NCBI GenBank assembly: GCA_041946965.1
Contig: JBHGBM010000063.1
Span: 1-53,819, forward strand
Reading direction: 5' to 3'
DNA length: 53,819 nt
Origin: JBHGBM01 sp041946965
GTDB lineage: Bacteria; Acidobacteriota; Terriglobia; Bryobacterales; Bryobacteraceae
Shown: positions 24,407 through 31,923 of the stretch, one piece after another
Numbering within the stretch: position 1 is the first letter of the stretch
Layout: each line of letters opens with the position of its first letter
The notes under the pieces: model-generated
What the model was told of the DNA's origin: nothing
The model's database searches: none
The model's input: only the letters and a program-made list of their open reading frames with translations
Translations under genes and position numbers: made by a program

Positions 24407-25386
24407 ACCAGCTCCTCGATCGGAGCGCGGTAACGCTCGATCAGCGCGCAGATCTCCGCCGCCGAAAGCCGTGCCAGGCGGCGCACCTCCCCGCGCTTGC
24501 GCAGGATGCGCGGCAACAGGAGCAGGGCCTCCAGGTCGCCGCGCGCGAGCGCCCCCGCGATCTTCAACCACGGCAGGCCGGCCACTTCGCCCCGGCCGGC
24601 GCGCGAGGCCCTCATGCCCGCGGCGATCCTGGCGGCGTAATAGGCGGGGTTCCGCCACAGCAGCCGCCACGGAAACAGCTTTGCCGCCAGCAGCACGCGG
24701 TTGCGCTCGATCAGCGCCAGCCGGCGCGCCGAGTGTTTCCCCAGCGTGGAGCCGCGATGGTGCCGCACCACGGCGTCCGGCGCGTACAGGCATTTCCAGC
24801 CCGCGATGCGCGCCCGCATGCCCAGTTCGGCGTCATCGCCGTAAGCGAAAAAATCCTCGTCGAAGCCGCCGATTTCATCCAGCATGACCCGCCGGTACAT
24901 GGCCGCGCAGCCGTCCGGCCACAGAACTTCCTCCATCGAGTCGAAGCGCCCGTCGTCCAGCACGCCGGTGCCGCGGCCGCGATTTTGCCCGTCGGGATAG
25001 ATGAGGTGCCCGGCCTTGTCGATGCGCCGCGGATCTTCATAGAGCAGGATCTTGGAAGCGGCCATGCCCACCTCCGGCCGTCCCTCGAAGGCGCGCGCCA
25101 GCGCGGAGAGCCATCCCGGCTCCGCTTCGGCGTCGTTGTTCAGCAGGGCGATCAAGTCGCCGCGCGCTTCCCGGATCCCCTGATTGTTGGCCGCGCAGAA
25201 ACCGCGGTTCTCCGCGTTGTGAATCACACGCGCTTTGAATTCGCGCTCGGCGGTATCGGCCGAACCGTCGCTCGAACCGTTGTCCACCACGATAACTTCA
25301 TGTGCCGCGTCCTGCCGCTCAAGCGAGCGCAGGCACGCACGCAGCAACTCGCGCCGGTTCCAATTTACTACTATGACCGAGATCAT
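24403..25386 (-). CDS. GT2-family glycosyltransferase (rhamnosyltransferase-like)
   Basis: A 327-residue family 2 glycosyltransferase. It begins ISVIVVNWNRRELLRACL, has VIVVDNGSSDGS, then the DxD-type ALLNNDAEAEPGW, and GGFDEDFFAYGDDAELGMRA, the pattern of WbbL-like rhamnosyltransferases. It probably adds a sugar to a lipid-linked or O-antigen-type chain on the cytoplasmic side. I chose ATG 25386 rather than the GTG 15 bases upstream because the catalytic fold starts at once. It heads a coupled minus-strand run with two methyltransferases and diverges from rodZ. Confidence 0.9.
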   Translation of the reverse strand: MISVIVVNWNRRELLRACLRSLERQDAAHEVIVVDNGSSDGSADTAEREFKARVIHNAENRGFCAANNQGIREARGDLIALLNNDAEAEPGWLSALARAFEGRPEVGMAASKILLYEDPRRIDKAGHLIYPDGQNRGRGTGVLDDGRFDSMEEVLWPDGCAAMYRRVMLDEIGGFDEDFFAYGDDAELGMRARIAGWKCLYAPDAVVRHHRGSTLGKHSARRLALIERNRVLLAAKLFPWRLLWRNPAYYAARIAAGMRASRAGRGEVAGLPWLKIAGALARGDLEALLLLPRILRKRGEVRRLARLSAAEICALIERYRAPIEELV

Positions 25387-25429
25387 CGTGTGGCGGGCCA
25401 CAAATCGGAAGAGCTCTAACTTAATGTAG

Positions 25430-25436
25430 TATTATA
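25430..25436. promoter_or_regulatory. Overlapping divergent -10 elements (GT2 / rodZ)
   Basis: The plus strand reads TATTAT (25430-25435) toward rodZ, and the minus strand reads a perfect TATAAT (25436-25431) toward the glycosyltransferase gene. Predicted start points leave leaders of about 20 and 40 bases. No good -35 is visible on either side. The local AT-rich patch stands out in a GC-rich region. Confidence 0.5.
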
Positions 25437-25463
25437 GCGTTAGGGGTTGTGGGGAACACCGGT

Positions 25464-26369
25464 ATGGAGTCGGTCGGCGAGACGCTGCGGCGCGAGCGGC
25501 TGCGGCAGAACCTGGATCTCCAACAGGTGGCGCGGGAGACCAAGATAAACCAGAAGCTCCTGGAAGCCATCGAGTCGGACGACTACGGCAAGCTGCCGGG
25601 CGGCGTATTCGCCAAGAGTTTTGTGCGCCAGTACGCACGGCTGTTGGGACTCGACGAAGACGAGCTCGCCGCCGACGTGCAGCGGCATTTCCAACCCGCT
25701 GCTCCCGAGCAACCTGGTCCCGCCGCACCGGCGCCCCTCCCCGTGGAACCTCAGATCGAGCTGCCCAATCTGAGCTCCTGGGAAGGAATTGCGCGGCCCC
25801 GCAGCAGTTCCTCGCTTCCCGCGTTCGCGATGGTCGTGGTGGTGATGCTGGTCTGCTCGGCGATTTACGCGTGGTGGCAGCGCAGCAAGCAGCCGGCGCC
25901 GGCCCAGCTCGCGCAGCAGGAAATGCCCGCCTCTCACGCGGCCTCCCCGCCCCCGGCTCAACAGGCAACAGCGCAACCCGCCGTGCAGACCGCGCAGCCG
26001 CCGGCCACGCAGCCCGCCGCGGGCCCCGCCCCGGCCCCGCAGAGCGCGGAACGCCAGATGCCCGAAATCCCCGGCGGCGTCAATGTCAGCTTCACCGCGG
26101 CGGAGGAAACCTGGATTTCGGCCCGTGCGGCGGATGGCAAGCTGCTGTACTCGGGCGTCCTGAAGCCCAACGAGCACAAAGATGTCTCCGCGGCGGAAGG
26201 CATACGGGTGGTGATCGGCAACGCGGGCGGCGTTACCGCCACGCTGAACGGCAAACCCGTCGAGACCTTCGGGCCCAAGGGCCAAGTGAGGGTGATTCAG
26301 TTCTCGCCCGGCGGCGTCCAGATCGTGCCCCGCAAGCCGCCCGCCGTCACCGATCCGGACGCTCTCTGA
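25464..26369 (+). CDS. rodZ: RodZ-like helix-turn-helix / DUF4115 protein
   Basis: A 301-residue cell-shape protein homologue. The N-terminal HTH (residues 1-75: ETLRRERLRQNLDLQQVARETKI, FAKSFVRQYARLLGL) is cytoplasmic and in relatives binds MreB. A single membrane helix lies at about 118-137. A Pro/Ala/Gln-rich periplasmic linker leads to a DUF4115 beta-domain (about 203-280: VNVSFTAAEETWISARAADGKLLYSGVL). ATG 25464 is preferred to GTG 25449, which would add five residues before the HTH. In Firmicutes rodZ (ymfM) sits beside pgsA; here the same two genes are neighbours but converge with 73 bases of 3' overlap. Confidence 0.88.
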   Translation: MESVGETLRRERLRQNLDLQQVARETKINQKLLEAIESDDYGKLPGGVFAKSFVRQYARLLGLDEDELAADVQRHFQPAAPEQPGPAAPAPLPVEPQIELPNLSSWEGIARPRSSSSLPAFAMVVVVMLVCSAIYAWWQRSKQPAPAQLAQQEMPASHAASPPPAQQATAQPAVQTAQPPATQPAAGPAPAPQSAERQMPEIPGGVNVSFTAAEETWISARAADGKLLYSGVLKPNEHKDVSAAEGIRVVIGNAGGVTATLNGKPVETFGPKGQVRVIQFSPGGVQIVPRKPPAVTDPDAL

Positions 26370-26998
26370 GCCCGCAAGGCCGCTAACTTCTGGCGTTTTT
26401 CAAGCTGAAGCAATTCCCGCCGGCGGCGATTCTTCACGCGCTCATCCACCTTGTGCCAGAACTTGCGGAAGTAACTCAACGCGGAGATCACCGCAAAAAA
26501 CACCACGCCCCAGATGAGCGCCGTCGCCACCGGACGCAGCCACGGGTTTCTGATAGCCAACGTGAGGCACGTGACGGCGGCCACCTGCGCGATCATCTTG
26601 GTCTTGCCCAGGTCGCTGGCCTTGATGGTGTAGCCCTCCGCCGCCGCGATGCTGCGGAGGCCGCTGACGGCAAACTCGCGCGCCACGATCACCACCACCA
26701 GCCAGCCGGGCACGGCCTGTACCTCCACCAGAGCAATCAGCGCGGCCGAGATCAGCAGCTTGTCGGCAATCGGGTCCAGCAGCGTGCCGATGGTGGTCAC
26801 CTGTTTCCAGCGCCGCGCGAGGTGCCCGTCGAGCAGATCCGTGGCCGCGGCCGCCAGGAAGATCGCCACCGCCAGCCAGTCGTTGGTGATCAGGGTGTCA
26901 CCGACGTGGAAGCTGAAAAGCTGTTCCTGCACCATCACCGCAACCAGGAGCGGGACAAAGAAAATCCGCAGCAGTGTGAGGTAGTTGGGAAGGTTCAT
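26297..26998 (-). CDS. pgsA: CDP-diacylglycerol-glycerol-3-phosphate 3-phosphatidyltransferase
   Basis: A 233-residue membrane enzyme for phosphatidylglycerol synthesis. The CDP-alcohol phosphotransferase motif DG(x)2AR(x)8G(x)3D(x)3D is complete, running from DGHLARRW to GTLLDPIAD. It starts MNLPNYLTLLRIFFVP, as in most PgsA proteins. After the last membrane helix there is a basic C-terminal extension of about 45 residues (KNRRRRELLQLEKRQK and onward), longer than usual, whose end is read from the strand opposite the rodZ 3' end. AAAGGG lies 5 bases before the ATG, and a good promoter lies just upstream. Confidence 0.95.
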   Translation of the reverse strand: MNLPNYLTLLRIFFVPLLVAVMVQEQLFSFHVGDTLITNDWLAVAIFLAAAATDLLDGHLARRWKQVTTIGTLLDPIADKLLISAALIALVEVQAVPGWLVVVIVAREFAVSGLRSIAAAEGYTIKASDLGKTKMIAQVAAVTCLTLAIRNPWLRPVATALIWGVVFFAVISALSYFRKFWHKVDERVKNRRRRELLQLEKRQKLAALRAQRASGSVTAGGLRGTIWTPPGEN

Positions 26999-27011
26999 CG
27001 GCCCTTTCAAA

Positions 27012-27040
27012 ACTATAATCCCCCGTGGGCGCTTCTACAA
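27012..27040 (-). promoter_or_regulatory. Promoter of pgsA, with an opposed TATAAT on the plus strand
   Basis: On the minus strand TTGTAG (27040-27035) and TATAGT (27017-27012) are 17 bases apart and drive toward pgsA, leaving a leader of a few bases that contains AAAGGG. On the plus strand the same site reads a perfect TATAAT (27014-27019) pointing into the pgsA-hflX spacer, where no protein gene follows. Confidence 0.5.
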
Positions 27041-27243
27041 CTGTGGAAAACCGCCGTGCCGCGGGCATCGCCCGGACTGTCCGGGCGCAGATGCCGCACA
27101 CGGGTGTCCGAAACCGGCGGCAAACTGAACATTTCAGGAAGGTTAATCCATCCTGCTGCGGAATGGTTCAAATCGACGTAAGTAGCTGTTTCTGGGCAAC
27201 ATGGGCCGCTTCGAACCCGCGATTTTCACAGTGTTTTCCACAG
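27041..27243. repeat. Inverted repeat with DnaA-box-like 9-mers framing a structured spacer
   Basis: CTGTGGAAAA (27041-27050) is exactly complementary to TTTTCCACAG (27234-27243). Each arm holds TTTTCCACA, which fits the relaxed DnaA-box pattern TTWTNCACA. Inside are a near-perfect long hairpin (27061-27097), CCGCCG (27051-27056) pairing with CGGCGG (27115-27120), and CAGGA/TCCTG. The 248-base spacer has no protein gene. It may encode a folded RNA of about 200 bases with closed ends, or be a protein-binding site. I do not recognise a known RNA family. Confidence 0.35.
27061..27097. other. Long hairpin in the pgsA-hflX spacer
   Basis: CGCCCGGA (27069-27076) pairs perfectly with TCCGGGCG (27080-27087) across a CTG loop. 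The stem continues, after a small bulge, with GCGGGCAT (27061-27068) against ATGCCGC (27091-27097). No T-tract follows on either strand, so it is not a standard terminator. Confidence 0.55.
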
Positions 27244-27246
27244 GCT

Positions 27247-28488
27247 TCAGGAAATTGTCCATGCGGAGAGCCGCCGCAGCAGCGACTCGGGCGCCTCCGC
27301 CTCCACTTCGCACGCTTCGGCCTCGTAGCGCGTCTCCAGCACCCGTCCGAAGCGGTGCAGCAGATCGAGTTGCGGGCCGCCGCCGGCCGGGAAGCGAAAC
27401 CGGGCGCGCCCCACCGGGTCAAAAGGCAGTACCTCGTCGATGACGCGCAGCAGCGCCTCCACGCCCTGCCCGGTGAGGGCCGAGATGGGCGCGGCGCGTC
27501 CCGGCGCGCGCTCCGGCGTGAGATGCAGTTCCGGCCGGTCGATCTTGTTCAGGACGAAAAGGCAGGGTATTTCCGCGGCGCCGATCTCGTCGAGCACACG
27601 GCTCACGTGCTCGGTATGGGCCACGGCGTGCGGCGAGGAAGCGTCTACCACGTGTAGCACCAGGGTAGCCTCAGTGACCTCTTCCAGAGTCGCGCGGAAG
27701 GCTTCCACCAGCGTCGTGGGCAGGTTCCGTATGAAGCCGACGGTGTCGCTCAGCAGCACCCTGCGGTTGGAGGGCAGGGTGACGGTGCGCACCGTGGGAT
27801 CGAGCGTGGCGAACATGCGGCTGTCGGCCAACACCCCCGCGGCGGTGAGGCGGTTGAACAAGGTGGATTTGCCGGCGTTCGTGTAACCCACCAGGGCGAG
27901 CGTGGCCAGAGGAACGGCGTTCCGCTGCTTGCGGTGCAGGGCGCGCGCCTCCCGCACCGCTTCCAGGTCCTCGCGTATTTTGCGGATGCGCCGCGCGATG
28001 CGGCGGCGGTCGGTTTCAAGCTGCGTTTCACCCGGGCCGCGCGTGCCGATGCCGCCGCCCAGCCGCGACATCTCCCTCCCCCGGCCGGTGAGCCGCGGCA
28101 GCAGGTAACTGAGCTGCGCCAGCTCGACCTGAAGGCGTCCCTCGCGGGTCCGCGCGCGCCGGGCGAAGATGTCCAGGATGAGCTGTGTCCGGTCCAGGAC
28201 CTTCACGCCCAGCGCGCGTTCCAGGTTGCGCAACTGGGTGGGAGTGAGTTCGTGATCGAAAATCACCAGGCCGGCCTCATCGGCCGCGGCCCGGGCCGCC
28301 AGACGCTCCACCAGGCCGCTGCCCACCAGCGTGGCGGCTTCCGGCGCCGGCCGGCACTGCACCACCCGGTCTATGACGCTGGCGCCGGCGCTTTCGGCCA
28401 GCTCCGCTAGTTCGGTAATGGATTCTTCCGCGGTGTAGGAGAGGAAGCCGCTGTTCTTAGGGCCGCGGACTTTCAGATCGAGGCCCAC
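27247..28488 (-). CDS. hflX: GTPase HflX
   Basis: A ribosome-associated GTPase, 413 residues from GTG 28488, that in relatives splits stalled or heat-damaged ribosomes. The N-terminal HflX domain has VIFDHELTPTQLRNLE and the ELAQLSYLLPRL helix. The Gly-rich GGGIGTRGPGETQLETD leads to the G domain with G1 GYTNAGKS (201-208), G3 DTVGF and G4 NKID. The reading frame stays open upstream of GTG 28488 and encodes ERAVLVG, a block usually conserved near the start of HflX. No ATG, GTG or TTG occurs in frame between 28488 and the upstream stop near 28684. The true start may therefore be non-canonical. hfq lies just upstream, as in other bacteria. Confidence 0.94.
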   Translation of the reverse strand: MGLDLKVRGPKNSGFLSYTAEESITELAELAESAGASVIDRVVQCRPAPEAATLVGSGLVERLAARAAADEAGLVIFDHELTPTQLRNLERALGVKVLDRTQLILDIFARRARTREGRLQVELAQLSYLLPRLTGRGREMSRLGGGIGTRGPGETQLETDRRRIARRIRKIREDLEAVREARALHRKQRNAVPLATLALVGYTNAGKSTLFNRLTAAGVLADSRMFATLDPTVRTVTLPSNRRVLLSDTVGFIRNLPTTLVEAFRATLEEVTEATLVLHVVDASSPHAVAHTEHVSRVLDEIGAAEIPCLFVLNKIDRPELHLTPERAPGRAAPISALTGQGVEALLRVIDEVLPFDPVGRARFRFPAGGGPQLDLLHRFGRVLETRYEAEACEVEAEAPESLLRRLSAWTIS

Positions 28489-28529
28489 CAGGACGGCGCG
28501 TTCGCGGGCCTCCTGTGGGTTGCGGATCG

Positions 28530-28835
28530 CTACGCCTCCGGCGCGTCGGCGTGCGCGCCCGCGGCGCTGGTGGGCGCGCTGACAGCGGCTTGCGCGGCAG
28601 CCTGGGAGGGGGCGGCGTAGGAGTGCTGCGACTTCAGCGTCACCACCGTGGAGATGGCGTGTTTGAAAATCAACTGCTCCTGGTTATTGGTCTCGAGCAC
28701 CAGAGAGTACTTGTCGAAGCTCTTGATCCTTCCGGACAGCTTCACGCCGCTCATCAGGTAAATGGTGAGAACGATCTTGTCTTTGCGAGCGTTGTTCAGA
28801 AAGCTATCTTGGATGTTTTGCGCCGGTTTTTCCAT
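28530..28835 (-). CDS. hfq: RNA chaperone Hfq
   Basis: A 101-residue Sm-like RNA chaperone that pairs small RNAs with mRNAs. It has NIQDSFLNNARKDK, the Sm1 segment VTIYLMSGVKLSG in the variant LTIYLMSGVKLSG, and the Sm2 signature LIFKHAISTVV with the RNA-binding KH pair. The core ends near residue 70 and is followed by an Ala-rich, probably disordered tail of about 30 residues. AGGGGAC before ATG 28835 is a strong ribosome-binding site. It lies directly upstream of hflX, the conserved hfq-hflX order. Confidence 0.96.
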   Translation of the reverse strand: MEKPAQNIQDSFLNNARKDKIVLTIYLMSGVKLSGRIKSFDKYSLVLETNNQEQLIFKHAISTVVTLKSQHSYAAPSQAAAQAAVSAPTSAAGAHADAPEA

Positions 28836-28887
28836 GTCGGTCCCCTAGCCCTTGCGGGTAAATTACAAAAAAATGGCAATCCGCCTT

Positions 28888-28893
28888 ATTGTA
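28888..28893 (-). promoter_or_regulatory. -10-like TACAAT upstream of hfq
   Basis: On the minus strand TACAAT (28893-28888) is preceded by GTG, which resembles an extended -10. It predicts a leader of about 45-50 bases before hfq ATG 28835. No convincing -35 is seen. Confidence 0.35.
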
Positions 28894-28944
28894 CACCGAA
28901 ATACAGGGGTTCGGCTCGATCGTATGGTACGCGTTTGAGCTGAC

Positions 28945-29346
28945 TCAGACGGCTTCCTGGTAGTCGTCCTCATGCTCGGATGCGTACCCGCGCACCGCGA
29001 TCTGCTCCTGGCATGCCACGCAGTACTTGGCCCAGGGCACCGCATCCAGCCGCTTGGTGGAAATCGGTTCTTCACACTCGTGACAGAAGCCGTAGCTTCC
29101 ATGCTCGAGGCGCACCAGCGCATCCTGCACTTCGCGGAGAAGCTTTGCATCGAGCGTGTTGCGGTTGAGAAAGATCCACTCCTCGTGGCTCTGCTGGCTC
29201 AGGTCGCCTTCCTCGGAGAGGTGTTCCTGCCGGGATACCGCCTGGGTGACCCTCTGGGCGGACATGCTCCGGCGCAGCTCGTCAGCCTTTTTCTGCAAGG
29301 CTTTCTTGTAGTTCCCGTATTTTCTGTTGTTGGCCGCGTTCTTCAT
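28945..29346 (-). CDS. TraR/DksA-family zinc-finger transcription factor
   Basis: A 133-residue DksA-like protein. A long N-terminal coiled-coil-forming part (KYGNYKKALQKKADELRRS, VQDALVRLEHGSYGF) leads to a C4 zinc finger with CHEC and CVAC separated by 17 residues (GFCHECEEPI, KYCVACQE). In relatives the protein enters the RNA polymerase secondary channel and acts with ppGpp to retune rRNA and stress transcription. I chose ATG 29346 with AGGCGAG just upstream; an in-frame TTG at 29379 would add 11 residues. A promoter lies near the end of the neighbouring S41 gene. It could be a CarD-independent DksA paralogue rather than DksA itself. Confidence 0.9.
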   Translation of the reverse strand: MKNAANNRKYGNYKKALQKKADELRRSMSAQRVTQAVSRQEHLSEEGDLSQQSHEEWIFLNRNTLDAKLLREVQDALVRLEHGSYGFCHECEEPISTKRLDAVPWAKYCVACQEQIAVRGYASEHEDDYQEAV

Positions 29347-29452
29347 ACTCGCCTGATCGTGTTGCGAAAAAAGTAGCAACGTCCTATGGAAGACGTGCGG
29401 AACCCGGAAAAAGTTCCTGGGAATATTCCGGAGTTCGAGAGGCTGGAAAAAA

Positions 29453-29482
29453 AGTATAGCTGGCTGCGCCTGTGGAAATCAA
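29453..29482 (-). promoter_or_regulatory. Promoter of the DksA-like gene
   Basis: On the minus strand TTGATT (29482-29477) and TATACT (29458-29453) are 18 bases apart. The -35 overlaps the stop region of the S41 peptidase gene. The leader to ATG 29346 would be about 100 bases, long for this window. Confidence 0.5.
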
Positions 29483-30933
29483 TCGCGAGAGAGAATTTCC
29501 AGCGCGGCCAGGATGGCGGGATCGCGTTCGGCTTCCACCTCGTCGCCCTTTTCCACTCCCAGCGCCTGGTTAAAGATCTCCGCTTTCAGGCGGTTCCGGA
29601 TCCACTCGCGATCCGTGGACCACTCCCCGACCGGCGGCTGGATGGCGCGCTGGGCAAGATAGACTTTGAAATCGTCGAGCAGCGACGGCGTCACTTCGAA
29701 ATCGGCGGAGATCTTGTGGCTGGCCAGGTACTCGGTGGCGAAGCTGGTCACAGACCCGCTGGCGTCCAGCACCGCGCGCAGCCGCGTGTAGGGCGCCGGT
29801 CGCACCGTGCGGTCCGGGGTAATGCCGCCGCCTCCTTTCACCACGCGGCCGGCCGCGGTACGGTACTCGCGATGCGCCGCGGACGTTTTGCCCGCCAGTT
29901 CGAATCTTGCGGCGTCCAGCGGTTTCTGAATCGATCGCCCGCTGGGGGTGTAATACAGCGCCGTGGTGAGCGCCAGGCCCGTGGATTCCGAAAGCGGGTA
30001 GACGCTCTCCACCAGTCCCTTGCCGAAGCTGCCCTCGCCCACAATGGTGGCGCGGTCGTGATCCTGAAGCGCTCCGCTTACCACCTCGGACGCGCTTGCG
30101 CTCCGCTCGTTAACCAGCACGGCGACGGGGAACTCGTAGGGCCGGGCCGTCTCGGAAACCTTGATGACTCTCTCCGGCGCCGCACGCCCGCGCACCGTCA
30201 CGATGACAGAACCCGGTTTTAGGAACAGCGCGCAGGTCTGGATGGCCGCGTCGAGCACGCCTCCGGGATTGTCCCGCAGATCCAGCACCAGCGCTTTCAG
30301 CTTGCTTCCTCCCATGGCTTCGATCTTCTCGGCGATCTGGCGGCCGGTGTTTTCGTCGAAGCTCGTCACCTTCACGTACGCGATGGCGGGACCGACGAAG
30401 AAGCTGCGGGAGACGCTCGGCGACTGCAATTCCTCCGGGGTGAGCACCACGTCGAGCATGCGGGCGTTGCCGGGCCGCTTGATGACCAGCCGCGCCTGCT
30501 GTTGCCGGGACTGCCCCAACAGGCCGACAATCTGCTCCATGTCCAGCATGCTGAGCTGATACCCGTTCACCGCCAGGATCTCGTCGCCGGGGCTGATGCC
30601 CGCCTTCGCCGAGGGAGTGCCGGCCAGCGTCTGCAATACGATCACGCGCCCCGGCAGGACCGAGACAACCGTACCGAAGCCTTTTTCCATCGAGGTCTGA
30701 AGCTTCTTGAGCTGTTCAAACTGCCCGGGGTCGAAAAACACCGAGTGCGGATCGAGTTTCCGCAGCATGCCCGGAATCGCGCCCTGGTAGAAAGCCTGTT
30801 CGGGGGGCACGGGATCCGCCGCGTTCCGCTCCACCGCCGCGTACACCTCCAGAAACCGGCGCACCTCGGTTGCGAGGTCATCGGCGGCGAGCGTGGCCGG
30901 GATCATCAGGACGAGAGCGAAAAGGCCAGACAA
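29479..30933 (-). CDS. Carboxyl-terminal processing protease (S41)
   Basis: A 484-residue periplasmic serine protease. A short signal (SGLFALVLMIPATLA) precedes a helical part, a PDZ domain (about 85-165: GTVVSVLPGRVIVLQTLAGTPSAKAGISPGDEILAVNG), and the S41 catalytic core. Catalytic-region motifs are LVLDLRDNPGG, VNERSASASEVVSGAL (Ser) and VGEGSFGKGLVES (Lys of the Ser/Lys dyad). Relatives trim C-termini or degrade tagged envelope proteins. The best start is TTG 30933: a stop lies five codons upstream, and the first ATG would remove most of the signal peptide. It lies 12 bases after ddl. Confidence 0.92.
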   Translation of the reverse strand: MSGLFALVLMIPATLAADDLATEVRRFLEVYAAVERNAADPVPPEQAFYQGAIPGMLRKLDPHSVFFDPGQFEQLKKLQTSMEKGFGTVVSVLPGRVIVLQTLAGTPSAKAGISPGDEILAVNGYQLSMLDMEQIVGLLGQSRQQQARLVIKRPGNARMLDVVLTPEELQSPSVSRSFFVGPAIAYVKVTSFDENTGRQIAEKIEAMGGSKLKALVLDLRDNPGGVLDAAIQTCALFLKPGSVIVTVRGRAAPERVIKVSETARPYEFPVAVLVNERSASASEVVSGALQDHDRATIVGEGSFGKGLVESVYPLSESTGLALTTALYYTPSGRSIQKPLDAARFELAGKTSAAHREYRTAAGRVVKGGGGITPDRTVRPAPYTRLRAVLDASGSVTSFATEYLASHKISADFEVTPSLLDDFKVYLAQRAIQPPVGEWSTDREWIRNRLKAEIFNQALGVEKGDEVEAERDPAILAALEILSRD

Positions 30934-30945
30934 CTTTCTTCTATT

Positions 30946-31923
30946 TTAGCGCGTGTAGCGTGTGGCCTTTCTTTCCGCGTGCCGTTCGAGCGCAAGCTGG
31001 ATCAACATGTCCACCAGCCCGGCGAACCCCAGCCCGCTGTGCTCCCACATCTTCGGGTACATGCTGATCGAGGTGAAACCCGGGATAGTGTTGATCTCGT
31101 TGATAAACAGCCTTCCGGTGGCGTTTTCGTACAGGAAATCCACGCGCGCCATGCCCTCGCACTCCACCGCGCGGTAACACTCCACCGCAAGGCGCCGCAG
31201 CTCCTCCGTTGCGGCCGGGTCGAGCCTGGCCGGAACCTCAGTCCGCGCGCGATCCAGCAGGTACTTGTCGTCGTAGTCGTAGAATTCGCGGGAGGGCAGG
31301 ATCTCGCACGGCAGCGACGCGCGCGGATGGTTGTTGCCGAGCACGGAGCACTCCAGCTCGCGGCCCGCGATGGCGCGCTCCACAATCACCTTGCGGTCGT
31401 ACTGCGCGGCGAAATCCAGGGCTTCGCGCAGCTCCGCTTCGTTATGCGCCTTGGAAATGCCCACCGACGAACCCAAATTTGCCGGCTTCACAAACACGGG
31501 GAACGGGAAACAGCGCGCCGCGGCGGCCGCATCCAGCGCGCCGCGGTATTGCACCACGTAGTCTACAACCGGCAACAGGCGTTGCTGGCAGACACGCTTC
31601 ATCATCTCCTTGTCCATGGAGACGGCCGACGCCATCACGCCCGCGCCCACGTACGGCAGGTCCGCCAGTTCCAGCAGGCCTTGCACCGTGCCGTCCTCGC
31701 CGAACGTCCCGTGCAGCACCGGGAAGACCACGCCGATGTCCGGCTGCGCGCCCGGCTCGGGCAGGATCGGCGCGGGACTCCACTTCCCGTCCTTGCCGAT
31801 AAAGTACTCCGCAATCTCGTACCTGGCCGGGTCAAGCGCCGCCATGATGGCCTTGGCCGAGCGGATGGAAACTTCGTGCTCGCCGCTGCGCCCGCCGTAA
31901 ATGACCGCCACTTTGGTCTTCAT
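30946..31923 (-). CDS. ddl: D-alanine-D-alanine ligase
   Basis: A 325-residue ATP-grasp ligase that makes the D-Ala-D-Ala dipeptide of peptidoglycan. It starts KVAVIYGGRSGEHEVSIRSA and contains VFPVLHGTFGEDGTVQGLLE, PVFVKPANLGSSVGISK, and the metal-binding MARVDFLYENATGRLFINEINTIPGF in the C-terminal part. Length is normal. ATG 31923 overlaps the arginase stop as ATGA. Nothing suggests a D-lactate-type substrate change. Confidence 0.96.
   Translation of the reverse strand: MKTKVAVIYGGRSGEHEVSIRSAKAIMAALDPARYEIAEYFIGKDGKWSPAPILPEPGAQPDIGVVFPVLHGTFGEDGTVQGLLELADLPYVGAGVMASAVSMDKEMMKRVCQQRLLPVVDYVVQYRGALDAAAAARCFPFPVFVKPANLGSSVGISKAHNEAELREALDFAAQYDRKVIVERAIAGRELECSVLGNNHPRASLPCEILPSREFYDYDDKYLLDRARTEVPARLDPAATEELRRLAVECYRAVECEGMARVDFLYENATGRLFINEINTIPGFTSISMYPKMWEHSGLGFAGLVDMLIQLALERHAERKATRYTR

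Noticed and set aside
27041..27243. Replication origin based on two DnaA-box-like 9-mers
   Set aside because: Two relaxed-match boxes without a box cluster, an AT-rich unwinding region or dnaA/dnaN/gidA neighbours do not support an origin.
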